DNA of 64,000 bases from Hoeflea sp. 108 (lineage in GTDB: Bacteria; Pseudomonadota; Alphaproteobacteria; Rhizobiales; Rhizobiaceae). The stretch is taken from NCBI RefSeq assembly GCF_000372965.1, contig NZ_KB890024.1:2234839-2298838 (forward strand). Reading direction: 5' to 3'. The notes beneath the pieces were generated by a model, which worked only from the letters and a program-made list of their open reading frames with translations, ran no database searches and was not told the DNA's origin. Position numbers and translations under genes: made by a program. Below, piece after piece: positions 44,440 through 53,352 of this stretch. Numbering within the stretch: the stretch's first letter is position 1; each line of letters starts with the position of its first letter.

Positions 44440-45513
44440 CTATTTAGACTTGTCGGCGGCCTTGTCTTTGGTCGCAAAAGTGGTGAGCGCAGAGAGGAAA
44501 TCACCCATGCCCGGCCGCTTGACGGCATCGAAGGGCAGGGGCCGCGCCGTCTCCATCGCTGCAATGCCGATGCGCGCCGTCATCATGCCGTTGACCACAC
44601 CTTCGCCGAGCTTTGCCGACAGTTTGGCAGCCAGCCCGTGACCGACGATCTGCTGGACAAAGCTGTCGCCGACGGCGATTGAACCGGTGACCGCCAGATG
44701 CGCCAGCGCGCTGCGGGCCAGCCTGAAGAAGCCGAGAGTGCCGGGACGACCACCATAGAGTTCGGCAAGCCTGCGGATGAGACGGCCGGCCTCGAACACC
44801 ACATAGGCGATGTCGACCAGCGCGCGGGGGCTGATCGCCGTCACCAGCGACACGCGCTTGGCGGCATCGAGGATCAGAATCTTGGCCTGCGCGTCGAGCG
44901 GCGTCAGAATTTCGGTCTCGGCCAGCCTGACCAGATCAGCACCGTCGATTACCTCGTGGCGCTGCGCGTCGAGCATCCGCCGACCGGCTGCGGTTTCGGG
45001 GCGGGCGGCAACGAACTTCGCCAATTCGTCAACGACGGCGCGCGCCTCGTGCGGGTCGTTGCGTTCGATGGCGTCGGTTGCGCGATTGCGCAGGCGCTCG
45101 ACCGAGGCGAGCCTGACCAGGGCAAAGAGTTCGCGCCAAAGAATGACGACCAAGGCCAGCAGAGCCACAGCAGCTGCTCCTGTCGCAAGCCAGCCGAGCC
45201 AGTCGGCGCGGCTGAACAGGTCGCGGATCAGGCGATCGGTCCACAGGCCGACGCCGAGCGAGATGAGGATGCTCGCGGCACTCAGGAAGACAGTTCCGAG
45301 CCATGACTTGCGCTTCGGCGCCGTGGCGGGTGGCGGTGCTGCCGACGCCAGGTCCGCCTCGTCAAAGACGTCGATCTCGGCCGGCGTGACCGCGACGGCC
45401 TCGACGGCCAATGCGCGAGGCTTGCGTTCGGAGCGGTCTGGCGCCTCGGGTTTCGTCGGTGAGTTTACGGCAACTTCGGGCTCGAGACGGAATGCAGCGG
45501 GCTTTCGGCTCAT
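44440..45513 (-). CDS. YcjF/TIGR01620 family membrane protein (DUF697)
   Basis: 357 residues. A disordered N-terminal part (to about residue 65) is followed by two hydrophobic helices, SWLGTVFLSAASILISLGVG and GWLATGAAAVALLALVVIL, and a helical C-terminal DUF697 domain. It partners YcjX: the ATG here overlaps the YcjX stop (ATGA). The pair is found in many proteobacteria, is stress-linked in enterics as part of the phage-shock operon, and lacks a firm function. No psp genes are adjacent. Confidence 0.88.
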   Translation of the reverse strand: MSRKPAAFRLEPEVAVNSPTKPEAPDRSERKPRALAVEAVAVTPAEIDVFDEADLASAAPPPATAPKRKSWLGTVFLSAASILISLGVGLWTDRLIRDLFSRADWLGWLATGAAAVALLALVVILWRELFALVRLASVERLRNRATDAIERNDPHEARAVVDELAKFVAARPETAAGRRMLDAQRHEVIDGADLVRLAETEILTPLDAQAKILILDAAKRVSLVTAISPRALVDIAYVVFEAGRLIRRLAELYGGRPGTLGFFRLARSALAHLAVTGSIAVGDSFVQQIVGHGLAAKLSAKLGEGVVNGMMTARIGIAAMETARPLPFDAVKRPGMGDFLSALTTFATKDKAADKSK

Positions 45514-46985
45514 GCGAGATGATCTCCGATCAGGAACTGCAACGCGCGGTCGAGCCGGATATGCGGCAACGACAGCGTCACGCCTTCGGCGGTGCGTTCG
45601 AGGCGGGGCGGGCGGAAACGCACGAAGCGGATCGTCGGATCGTTGGCGTCCTGCCGATGATTGGTGCCAAAGTCCTGAAAGACGACATCCGCCTTTTCCG
45701 GCAAGTCACCGGGAAATATGGCTGTTTCGGCATTTCCGTCGAAACGTTCCTTACCGATCCGCTCGCCCTCGATCGGCGTGCCGATGATGACCGGAAGCGT
45801 CTCGCGCCCCTGCTTGACCGTGCCTTCGCGAGTGGCGCGCACGGCGGCAAGCGCCAGTACGTCGACCTCGGCGCCGGAGAGATTGGCGCGGGCGACGGCG
45901 CGGTCGGTCAGGCGCCGTACGATCGACTGTAGCCGGTCGTGGCTTTCATGATGCAGGTGGTCTGCCTTTGTCGCTGCAACCAGAATGCGGTCGATGCGCC
46001 GGGAGAAAAGGTCGGTCAGAATGTTGCCGCGACCCGGGCGGAAGCAAGCGAGGATTTCCGTTACCGCCCGCTCGAGGTCGGCAAGCGCGCCTGGACCGGC
46101 GTTGAGCGCCTGCAGCGCGTCGATCAGCACGATCTGGCGGTCGAGACGTGCTATGTGTTCGCGGAAGAATGGCTTGACCACATAAGTCTTGTAGGCCTCG
46201 TAGCGGCGCTCCATCATCGCATGCAGTGAGCCTGGCTTTGCCCTGGTCTCGCCAAGGTCGGGCAGCGGCGCAAAGGTCAGGGCCGGTGAGCCGTCGAGGT
46301 CGCCGGGCATCAGGAAGCGCCCGGGCGGCAACGTCGACAGCGCCCGCTCGTCGTCCTTGCAGGCCTTGAGATAGGCGGCGAAGCTCTCTGCAAGACCGCG
46401 CGCCGTCATCTCATCTGCGGCTGCTTCCGGCTTCACCGTTGCCGAAAGCGCCCGCCAGGCCTCCGACAGATCCGAGCGGACGGGCAGGCGAGCCAGTTCG
46501 AAAGCCTCGCGTGAGAAGTCTGCATAGCTCTTGCCGAGCAGGGGCAGGTCGAGCAGCCATTCGCCGGGATAGTCGATGATGTCGATCGACAGTTTTCCGG
46601 CTGAAAACATGCGGTTCCAGCCTGAAGCTGACTCGAATTCTACGGTCAGGCGGAGCTCGGAGATGGCGCGCGTCGAGTCAGGCCAGGCGCGTTTGTCGAC
46701 GAGGGCCGCGACATGATCCTCGTACTGGAAACGTGGCACCGCGTCATCGGGCTGCTCTTCAAGCAAGGCACGCGAAATGCGTCCCGATTTCTGCGCTTCG
46801 AACAGTGGCAGGCGGCCGCCATGGATCAGATTGTGGACGAGGGCGGTGATGAAGACGGTCTTGCCGGCACGCGAAAGGCCGGTGACGCCAAGTCTTAGTG
46901 ACGGCGAAAACATCCCTGTCGCGCGGCCGGAAAGCGTGTCGAGGGCAATGCGCGCCTCGTCGGTAAAAGTGGTCAGAGACGCCAA
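45510..46985 (-). CDS. YcjX-like P-loop GTPase family protein (DUF463)
   Basis: 491 residues from TTG at 46985, which lies eight bases after GGGGA. The Walker A loop GLSRAGKTVFITALVHNL is near residue 34, and the rest follows the YcjX profile (SIDIIDYPGEWLLDLPLLG). YcjX proteins are predicted nucleotide triphosphatases of the envelope-stress YcjX-YcjF pair. Translation is coupled to YcjF by a four-base overlap. Not seen next to psp or rpoH genes. Confidence 0.92.
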   Translation of the reverse strand: MASLTTFTDEARIALDTLSGRATGMFSPSLRLGVTGLSRAGKTVFITALVHNLIHGGRLPLFEAQKSGRISRALLEEQPDDAVPRFQYEDHVAALVDKRAWPDSTRAISELRLTVEFESASGWNRMFSAGKLSIDIIDYPGEWLLDLPLLGKSYADFSREAFELARLPVRSDLSEAWRALSATVKPEAAADEMTARGLAESFAAYLKACKDDERALSTLPPGRFLMPGDLDGSPALTFAPLPDLGETRAKPGSLHAMMERRYEAYKTYVVKPFFREHIARLDRQIVLIDALQALNAGPGALADLERAVTEILACFRPGRGNILTDLFSRRIDRILVAATKADHLHHESHDRLQSIVRRLTDRAVARANLSGAEVDVLALAAVRATREGTVKQGRETLPVIIGTPIEGERIGKERFDGNAETAIFPGDLPEKADVVFQDFGTNHRQDANDPTIRFVRFRPPRLERTAEGVTLSLPHIRLDRALQFLIGDHLA

Positions 46986-47067
46986 TCGTCATTCCCCTGA
47001 AGGTCCGGCCCCTGAAGGTCCGGCTGCATATAGGTGTCGTGACGGGGCTTTGAAATGGCTGGCGACT

Positions 47068-47571
47068 TCAAAGATCGGCCGGGGTTAGGAACGCTTCCAG
47101 GTAACCTTTTCCGAGCTCTGCCGCCGACAGCTCCTGTTCGAAACGGATCACGGCCAGTCCTGCAGTTGGAAAGCCGGTGTGCAGCGTATGCAGCGCCTGT
47201 TCCTCGCCGTCGCCGGTGACGGCCATCGCCAGGTCCTCCATCATCGGATTGTGGCCGATGACGAGGATCGAGCTGTGGCGGCCATTCTCGCGGATCTTGT
47301 CGAGATAGCCGGCGGCGTCAGAACTGTAGAGATCGTCGGTGAAGATCACGCGGCCGGTATCGGTGCTGCCGGCGATGCCTTCCAGCGTTTCGCGGGCACG
47401 CCTCGCATTCGAGCAGAGCGTCAGTTCGGGAACGTAGCCGGATGCCCGCATCGCGGCTCCGGTGGCTTCCGCATCGGCCACTCCGGTCGCATCGAGCGGC
47501 CGGTCGAAATCGCGCATCCCGGGGAGGGCCCAACCTGCTTTGGCGTGTCTGAGTAGAAGAAGCCTGCTCAA
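47068..47571 (-). CDS. SixA-like histidine phosphatase
   Basis: 167 residues from TTG at 47571 (MSRLLLLRHAKAGW), six bases after GGGAG; an ATG at 47613 gives a longer protein but lacks a ribosome-binding site. The histidine phosphatase core shows LRHAKAG with the catalytic His, and a later VIGHNPMMED with the second His. SixA proteins dephosphorylate histidine phosphotransfer domains; others act on small phosphates. It lies 82 bases downstream of the YcjX start, same strand, but a common transcript is unproven. Confidence 0.88.
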   Translation of the reverse strand: MSRLLLLRHAKAGWALPGMRDFDRPLDATGVADAEATGAAMRASGYVPELTLCSNARRARETLEGIAGSTDTGRVIFTDDLYSSDAAGYLDKIRENGRHSSILVIGHNPMMEDLAMAVTGDGEEQALHTLHTGFPTAGLAVIRFEQELSAAELGKGYLEAFLTPADL

Positions 47572-47755
47572 ATCTCGCTCCCGGAAGCTCAAGCCCCCGA
47601 CGAGCCTGCGCATAGTTTCAGTTCAGCATGTAACCAAGCCCCTGTCGCCTTGCAACCGGACGGTGCGTGAAAGCGTTTCTTGGGAAGAGAGTTGCAGGTC
47701 TGCCACTGCGAATCATTGGGTGTCCGCGCATGTGTGAACTTTTCGCTGAATACGC

Positions 47756-47784
47756 TTGTGTGAGGGTTGGCCCGCGAATATATA
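47756..47784 (+). promoter_or_regulatory. Candidate sigma-70 promoter of dksA
   Basis: TTGTGT (47756-47761), 17 bases, then TATATA (47779-47784) resembles a housekeeping promoter, 31 bases before the dksA start codon. No operator is visible. Confidence 0.5.
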
Positions 47785-47815
47785 GGCGCCAAAACGGGGT
47801 TGTCGGGTGAGTCTA

Positions 47816-48232
47816 ATGAACGATACCGTTGTACTTGGCTACGTGCCCTCCGAGGAGGAGCCGTTCATGAATGAGCGGCAAAAATCGTACTTCAGAGCTA
47901 AGTTGATCGCCTGGAAGAATGACATCCTGCGCGAAGCTCGTGAAACGCTCGAAATTCTGCAGCAGGAAAACGCCAACCATCCCGATCTCGCCGATCGTGC
48001 TTCGTCGGAGACGGACCGTGCCATCGAACTGAGGGCGCGCGATCGTCAACGCAAGCTGATCTCCAAGATCGACTCGGCGCTGCAGAGGATCGACGAAGGC
48101 ACCTACGGATACTGTGAAGAAACTGGCGAACCGATCTCGCTGAAGCGCTTGGACGCCCGTCCGATCGCCACGCTGTCGATCGAAGCTCAGGAACGTCACG
48201 AGCGCCGCGAGAAAGTCTATCGCGACGACTGA
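47816..48232 (+). CDS. dksA: RNA polymerase-binding transcription factor DksA
   Basis: 138 residues from the ATG at 47816; GTG at 47807 and ATG at 47867 are alternatives. The coiled-coil is rich in Glu/Arg (LIAWKNDILREARETLEILQQ), ending with the DRASSETDRAIELRARDRQ tip region. The C-terminal zinc-finger position reads YCEETGEPI and ATLSIEAQ: of the four classical cysteines only Cys100 is kept, with Thr103, Ser121 and Ala124 in the others, as in the alphaproteobacterial form. It works with ppGpp at the secondary channel of RNA polymerase. Confidence 0.94.
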   Translation: MNDTVVLGYVPSEEEPFMNERQKSYFRAKLIAWKNDILREARETLEILQQENANHPDLADRASSETDRAIELRARDRQRKLISKIDSALQRIDEGTYGYCEETGEPISLKRLDARPIATLSIEAQERHERREKVYRDD

Positions 48233-48249
48233 CCACTTCGCAGGCACGG

Positions 48250-48275
48250 AAAAAGGCGGCTTCGGCCGCCTTTTT
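48250..48275 (+). terminator. Terminator after dksA
   Basis: GGCGGC-TTCG-GCCGCC with A5 before and T5 after is a strong rho-independent terminator with a stable TTCG tetraloop. It can also stop the convergent FliO-like transcript. Confidence 0.95.
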
Positions 48276-48306
48276 CATTTGTGCTTCAGTCAGTCGCTGG
48301 CGCTGC

Positions 48307-49020
48307 TTATTTCTTCGGAGCGAATTCGCCGAGCAGGCGGGCCATCTCGTCGTCGAGCGACAGATCCGGCGCAGCCGCCTTCTTGGCCGGCTTGTCATCG
48401 AGTGAAACCTCGAGTTCCTTCATCAGCGTATCGTCGATCTCGTCTCGGCGCGGCTGCGGCGCCGGAGGTGTCGGGGCAGGTCTCGCTGGGGCCACATAGG
48501 TTGGCGTTACTGCAGGGCGCGATGCTGCAGCCGGCATGACGGGTGTCGCAGGTACAGCTTGCACCGGGGCCGGTCGAGGCGCCTGCTGTTGCGTCGGGGC
48601 AGGCTGCTGCGCGCGCGCAGGCGCCGGTGGCTGCTGTCGTGGTGTCTGCGGGGCGGAAGGTGCGGCCGGACGTTGTGCTTCGTGACCATTGTCGGCTGCG
48701 GTCAGCGCCGGGCGGCGCGGGGCAGCCATGCGGATGTCGGTTTCAACCACCACATCGGTCGGTCCGCCAATGAGGAGCAGATGCTCGACATCGTCACGGC
48801 GTACCAGAACCAGGCGGCGGTGGCTGTCGACGGCCGTGGCGTCCATCACCGCGAGCCGCGTTTTCCTGTTGCGGCCGCCGGCGACGAACGTGCCGAATGT
48901 CAGGCTGCGGATCAGCTTGACGATGACAAGGACGATGACGAGCAGCACGAGCGCCGCGAAGGTCCACAACACCGCAGCCGCGTAACCGGGGCCCGCCACG
49001 CTATCCAGCCAATCAAACAT
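48307..49020 (-). CDS. FliO/MopB-like membrane protein with Pro/Gln-rich linker
   Basis: 237 residues. One membrane segment (ALVLLVIVLVIVKLIRSL) at the N-terminus is followed by a small beta domain RRLVLVRRDDVEHLLLIGGP, TDVVVETDI, the pattern of FliO. Then comes about 90 residues rich in Pro, Gln and Ala, with low complexity, and a final acidic helix DEMARLLGEF. FliO helps assemble the flagellar export gate, but no flagellar genes are near, so it may serve another purpose. Divergent from cckA. Confidence 0.65.
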   Translation of the reverse strand: MFDWLDSVAGPGYAAAVLWTFAALVLLVIVLVIVKLIRSLTFGTFVAGGRNRKTRLAVMDATAVDSHRRLVLVRRDDVEHLLLIGGPTDVVVETDIRMAAPRRPALTAADNGHEAQRPAAPSAPQTPRQQPPAPARAQQPAPTQQQAPRPAPVQAVPATPVMPAAASRPAVTPTYVAPARPAPTPPAPQPRRDEIDDTLMKELEVSLDDKPAKKAAAPDLSLDDEMARLLGEFAPKK

Positions 49021-49223
49021 TTCTACCCCCGTCTTCGAGCCGCGGCGACACTAACTCCATGCAAGTACGTACGGCAAGTTGCCATTCGAGCTTCGCAGGT
49101 AGAGCCGTGTCTAAGCGCCTGATCTTGCCTCGAACTTGCGTCGCCTTCTCGTGGGGCCTTTTCCCGGTCTTAAGAATGTGATTCAACCGCTGCGGACAAC
49201 GAGCCGGAGAGACTCGCAAGGGA

Positions 49224-51815
49224 ATGGCCAAGGAAACGCGCAACGACTTTTATCCGATGCCGATCGTAGATCAGGCAGCGCGCCCGGATGCCATCACCCG
49301 ACTGGTCATCTTCATCGTGGTGTTGACGGGGGCGGCGATCCTGTTCGGCCTGTTCCGGGAACGCCTGGGCGACCCGTTCCTGATGGGCATGCTCGGCGTG
49401 CTCGCCATGATCGGTGTCGGCTATCTGTTTGCCACAGCGATCGGCTTCGTGCAGATCGCGCCGCGCTCGCCGGCCGACGGCCTGTCCAAGGCATTTGTCG
49501 ATTCAATGTCGCAGGGGCTGGTCGTGACCGATGCCAAGGGCCGCATCGTCTATGCCAACCGCGCCTACGCCGACATGACGGGCGCTGCCGCTGCCGCTGA
49601 ACTCAAGACCGTTGAAAGCCTGCTCTCGGACCTGCCGGAAGCTTCGGCGACCATCTCGCAGCTTGCTTCCGGCCTGCGCGACGGTCAGGCCGGTGACGGC
49701 GAGTTCCGCCTTGCCCAGTCCATCCGTCCCGGTGCAGCTCCCGGCGCACGCTGGTACCGCGTCCGCTCGCGCGCCTTCAATGTACCGGGGCAGCGCCAGC
49801 CGCTGAATGCGTGGCAACTTGCCGATATCTCGCCTGAGAGAGCCGAGCAGGAACGCTTCTTCCTCGACTTGCAGCAGGCAATCGACCATCTCGACCACGC
49901 GCCTGCGGGTTTCTTCTCGGCCGACCAAGACGGTCGCATCACCTATGTCAACGCCACGCTGGCCGACTGGCTCGGCATCGACCTGGCAAGCTTCACGCCC
50001 GGCGCCATCACACTTGACGAGATCGTTGCCGGCGATGGCATGGCGCTGGTCCGTTCGGTTAAAGCCGACGCCGGCACGACCCGCAACGCCGTAATCGATC
50101 TCGATCTGGCGACCGTCAAGGGTGCGGTGTTGCCTGTGCGCTTCATGCACCGCGTCTCGGCCAGCCGCGAGGGCGTCAATGGTGCGACGCGCACCATCGT
50201 GTTGAACCGCACCGAGGGCGAGGATTCGTCGGCCCAGCTTAGGGCCTCCGAGGTGCGTTTCACCCGCTTCTTCAATTCGACGCCGATGGCGATTGCCGGC
50301 GTCGACCAGAGCGGCCGCATCCTGCGCACCAATGCGCCGTTCCTGTCGCTGTTTTCGACAGTGGTCGATCGCGACGCCGTCGACCGGCGCGTGCGCCTCG
50401 ACACCGTCATTCACGAGCGCGACCGCGCGGCGTTTGCAGCGGCGCTCGAAAGGGCGCACCAGCGCCAGGCCGACATCGCCCCGATCGATACTGTCCTGCC
50501 CGACAACGAGGAGCGCCACATGCGCTTCTACGTCAATGCAGTTGCCGACGCCGAGGGAGCCGAAGAGGCGGCGATCGTCTATGCGGTCGAAACCACCGAG
50601 CAGAAGGCGCTCGAAAGCCAGATGGCCCAGAGCCAGAAGATGCAGGCCGTCGGCCAGCTCGCCGGCGGCATCGCGCACGACTTCAACAACGTACTGACCG
50701 CCATCATCATGGCGTCGGACCTGCTGCTGACCAATCATCGTCCGTCGGACCCTTCTTTCCCCGACATCATGAATATCAAGCAGAATGCCAACCGCGCCGC
50801 CTCGCTGGTCCGGCAGTTGCTGGCGTTCTCGCGCAAGCAGACGCTGCGCCCCGAAGTGCTCAACCTGACCGATGTGCTGGCCGACCTCAGGACGCTGCTC
50901 GCCCGCCTGGTCGGCAACAGCATCAAGCTCAAGGTCGATCACGGCCGCGACCTCTGGCCGATCCGCGCCGACATCGGCCAGTTCGAGCAGGTCGTCGTCA
51001 ACCTCGCGGTCAACGCCCGCGATGCCATGCCGCAAGGTGGCGACCTGATGGTGCGCACCAAGAATGTGCCGCTCGAAGAGTGCAAGGCCTATGGCTACCG
51101 CGAGCTGGTGCCGGCCGACTATGTGCTGGTCGAAGTCGAGGACAGCGGCACCGGCATTCCGCCTGAAGTGCTCAAGAAGATCTTCGAGCCGTTCTTCACG
51201 ACCAAGGAAGTGGGCAAGGGCACGGGTCTCGGCCTGTCGATGGTCTACGGCATCATCAAGCAGACCGGCGGCTTTATCTATTGCGATTCTGAGGTTGGCA
51301 AGGGAACGGTGTTCCGCATCTTCCTGCCGCGTCATGTCGCCAAGGCGGCACCAGTCCTGGTCGAGGCAGACGGCAAGTCGGCAGCCGATGCGCCGGTGCC
51401 TGCCGCTGCCAAGGCGGCTGAGCCGGCCCAGCCCAAGGATCTCTCCGGTTCGGCAACCGTTCTGCTGGTCGAGGACGAGGATGCGGTGCGCATGGGCGGC
51501 ATGCGGGCGCTGACATCGCGCGGCTATACCGTCCATGAAGCATCTTCAGGCGTCGAGGCGCTCGAAGTCTTCGAGGAGCTCGGCGGCAAGATCGACGTCG
51601 TCGTCTCCGACGTGGTGATGCCCGAGATGGATGGGCCGACACTGCTTGGCGAGCTGCGCAAGCGTCAGCCCGACATCAAGTTCATCTTCGTCTCCGGTTA
51701 TGCCGAGGATGCATTCGCCAAGAATCTGCCGGCGGACGCACAGTTCGGCTTCCTGCCCAAGCCATTCTCGCTCAAGCAACTGGCGACTGTCGTCAAGGAA
51801 GTTCTCGAAAGTTAG
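49224..51815 (+). CDS. cckA: Cell-cycle hybrid histidine kinase CckA
   Basis: 863 residues. Two membrane segments near residues 25-75, PAS domains from about 90 to 460, the histidine kinase with GGIAHDFNNVLTAI (His485) and an ATPase part with NLAVNARDAMPQGG, then a receiver domain VLLVEDEDAV with Asp796 in SDVVMPEMDG. This is the CckA layout: kinase and phosphatase of ChpT, which controls CtrA and CpdR. Its placement upstream of deoD, and divergent from the FliO-like gene, is as seen in rhizobia. Polarity and cell-cycle role follow from the family. Confidence 0.95.
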   Translation: MAKETRNDFYPMPIVDQAARPDAITRLVIFIVVLTGAAILFGLFRERLGDPFLMGMLGVLAMIGVGYLFATAIGFVQIAPRSPADGLSKAFVDSMSQGLVVTDAKGRIVYANRAYADMTGAAAAAELKTVESLLSDLPEASATISQLASGLRDGQAGDGEFRLAQSIRPGAAPGARWYRVRSRAFNVPGQRQPLNAWQLADISPERAEQERFFLDLQQAIDHLDHAPAGFFSADQDGRITYVNATLADWLGIDLASFTPGAITLDEIVAGDGMALVRSVKADAGTTRNAVIDLDLATVKGAVLPVRFMHRVSASREGVNGATRTIVLNRTEGEDSSAQLRASEVRFTRFFNSTPMAIAGVDQSGRILRTNAPFLSLFSTVVDRDAVDRRVRLDTVIHERDRAAFAAALERAHQRQADIAPIDTVLPDNEERHMRFYVNAVADAEGAEEAAIVYAVETTEQKALESQMAQSQKMQAVGQLAGGIAHDFNNVLTAIIMASDLLLTNHRPSDPSFPDIMNIKQNANRAASLVRQLLAFSRKQTLRPEVLNLTDVLADLRTLLARLVGNSIKLKVDHGRDLWPIRADIGQFEQVVVNLAVNARDAMPQGGDLMVRTKNVPLEECKAYGYRELVPADYVLVEVEDSGTGIPPEVLKKIFEPFFTTKEVGKGTGLGLSMVYGIIKQTGGFIYCDSEVGKGTVFRIFLPRHVAKAAPVLVEADGKSAADAPVPAAAKAAEPAQPKDLSGSATVLLVEDEDAVRMGGMRALTSRGYTVHEASSGVEALEVFEELGGKIDVVVSDVVMPEMDGPTLLGELRKRQPDIKFIFVSGYAEDAFAKNLPADAQFGFLPKPFSLKQLATVVKEVLES

Positions 51816-51921
51816 CAGACGCCATCAGGCATCTGTACCGCTCTGCCCAATCGTTTGGTTAGCTTTCCCCGTGGCTAATGTAGTGCCATCATGGGTAAAG
51901 CGCATCGTCCTGGGGTAAGGC

Positions 51922-52653
51922 ATGCAGACGACGCCACATAATGAGGCTCGACGCGGAGACTATGCAGAGGCGGTCCTGCTGGCAGGTGATCCGCAACGCG
52001 TAGAATGGATAGCGCGCACCTTCCTGGATGACATGCGCCGGGTGAACCAAGTGCGCGGCGCGCTTGGCTATACAGGGCGTTATCGCGGGGTTCCGGTCAG
52101 TGTCCAGACGACTGGCATCGGTGCACCCTCCATGTCGATCTACGCCCACGAACTGCTCGACGTCTACGGCGCCAAGACGTTGATCCGCGTCGGCACATGC
52201 GGGGCGCTTGCCGAACATGTCAGGCTGCGCAGCCTGGTCATTTCCCAGTCGGCAAGCACCGACAGTCACGTTAACCGCCAGCTCTTCGGCCTCTATGACT
52301 ATGCCCCGAGCGCGGATTTCGATCTTTTGCGGCGCACGGCCGAGCGTGCGGCCGAGCTCGGCCTTGATCACCATATCGGCCAGACCGCTTCCAATGATGT
52401 CTTTTATCATCCCGATACGCTCGGCCGCTTTGCCGGTGTGCGCGCGCATGGCGCGCTGTCCGTCGATATGGAAACCAGTGCGCTCTACACAATCGCCGCG
52501 CGCTTCGGCGCCAAGGCCCTGTCGATCTGTACCGTGGTCGACAGCATGGTCAACGGTGAAGAGACCGACGCATCCGAGCGGCAGGAGCTTTTCTGTGACA
52601 TGAGCCGGCTGGCACTGGACGTCGTCGCCTCGATGCGGTCGGAGGTCCGGTGA
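51922..52653 (+). CDS. deoD: Purine-nucleoside phosphorylase DeoD
   Basis: 243 residues, start ATG after GGGGTAAGG. The DeoD-type trimer phosphorylase motifs are AVLLAGDPQRVEWIA, VQTTGIGAPSMSIYAHEL and SVDMETSALYTIAARFGAKA; the family MET triad is at the last one. It splits purine (deoxy)nucleosides with phosphate to base and (deoxy)ribose 1-phosphate. Cytosolic hexamer. It follows cckA by 106 bases and may have its own promoter. Confidence 0.95.
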   Translation: MQTTPHNEARRGDYAEAVLLAGDPQRVEWIARTFLDDMRRVNQVRGALGYTGRYRGVPVSVQTTGIGAPSMSIYAHELLDVYGAKTLIRVGTCGALAEHVRLRSLVISQSASTDSHVNRQLFGLYDYAPSADFDLLRRTAERAAELGLDHHIGQTASNDVFYHPDTLGRFAGVRAHGALSVDMETSALYTIAARFGAKALSICTVVDSMVNGEETDASERQELFCDMSRLALDVVASMRSEVR

Positions 52654-52842
52654 CGAGGCATCTGGTCGCTGGTTTTGTTCGTGGTAATCTTTCCAAGGCT
52701 TTGTGAGTCGCCGCTTTTTCCCGCGTCCCCTGATCGTCGATGGAAGCGCCGGCAAGTTCCACGCAAGCGAAGCTCCATACGCTGATCGAGCGTTACGGTG
52801 TGTGTTCACTGCGTCTGTACATTCGGACAGAGGGACAGCCCG

Positions 52843-53019
52843 ATGGAGCAGTTTGTCGAGGAAAGCATGAAGAGGCGTCTGATCGAGCCGGTCGATATGA
52901 TCACCGCCATCAACATCCTGAAATCGCACGGTTATTGGGGCGACGAGCTGTTCGTCGCAATCACCAGAATCTTCTACGTCGATCTCGATACCCTGAATGA
53001 GGTCATGCGCCGGCACTGA
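52843..53019 (+). CDS. Small 58-residue protein, function unknown
   Basis: From the ATG at 52843 after AGAGGGA: MEQFVEESMKRRLIEPVDM, then ITAINILKSHGYWGDELFVA and a hydrophobic FYVDLDTLNEVMRRH ending. The peptide is balanced in composition with helix-turn pattern and no signal sequence; it reads like a real small protein, and coding DNA here matches the neighbourhood. I do not recognise a family. It lies downstream of deoD on the same strand, 189 bases away. Confidence 0.65.
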   Translation: MEQFVEESMKRRLIEPVDMITAINILKSHGYWGDELFVAITRIFYVDLDTLNEVMRRH

Positions 53020-53352
53020 GATTCGGGAGAAGTCGGAAGTGCATGCCTATGTTGCGATGCAGCATCGGAGGGTTGCAATTTCGTGCCAGATCGTCCATAT
53101 GCGGCGGCATAGGCGCTTGAGCCGGGCTTACGGCTTTCTCCACGGGGAGACTGGTTGCGTCTGATTTCTCCCATTTCCGGCAACGGTTAGCGGGCGAAAA
53201 AGACCCGCGGCATGAGGCATGCGGGCACGACAGCGCAGCCGAGCGGACGAGCGTCCGCCGCCTTGTCGTTTCATGAAAGATTCAGGCCGGTAGGTTGCGC
53301 CCTGCCGCCATTGATGTTTGCGACGATTGTCGTCGCATGAAAGAAGAAGATA
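53020..53352 (+). other. Leader region of the DEAD-box helicase with a hairpin
   Basis: No gene of normal size fits here. GCGACGA-TTG-TCGTCGC (53320-53336) is an exact 7-bp inverted repeat standing 16 bases before the TTG start. Right after it an ATG at 53337 opens an eight-codon frame (MKEEDIDH) that overlaps the helicase start. A structured leader with a possible short leader peptide fits autoregulation of helicases, but this is suggestive only. Confidence 0.45.
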
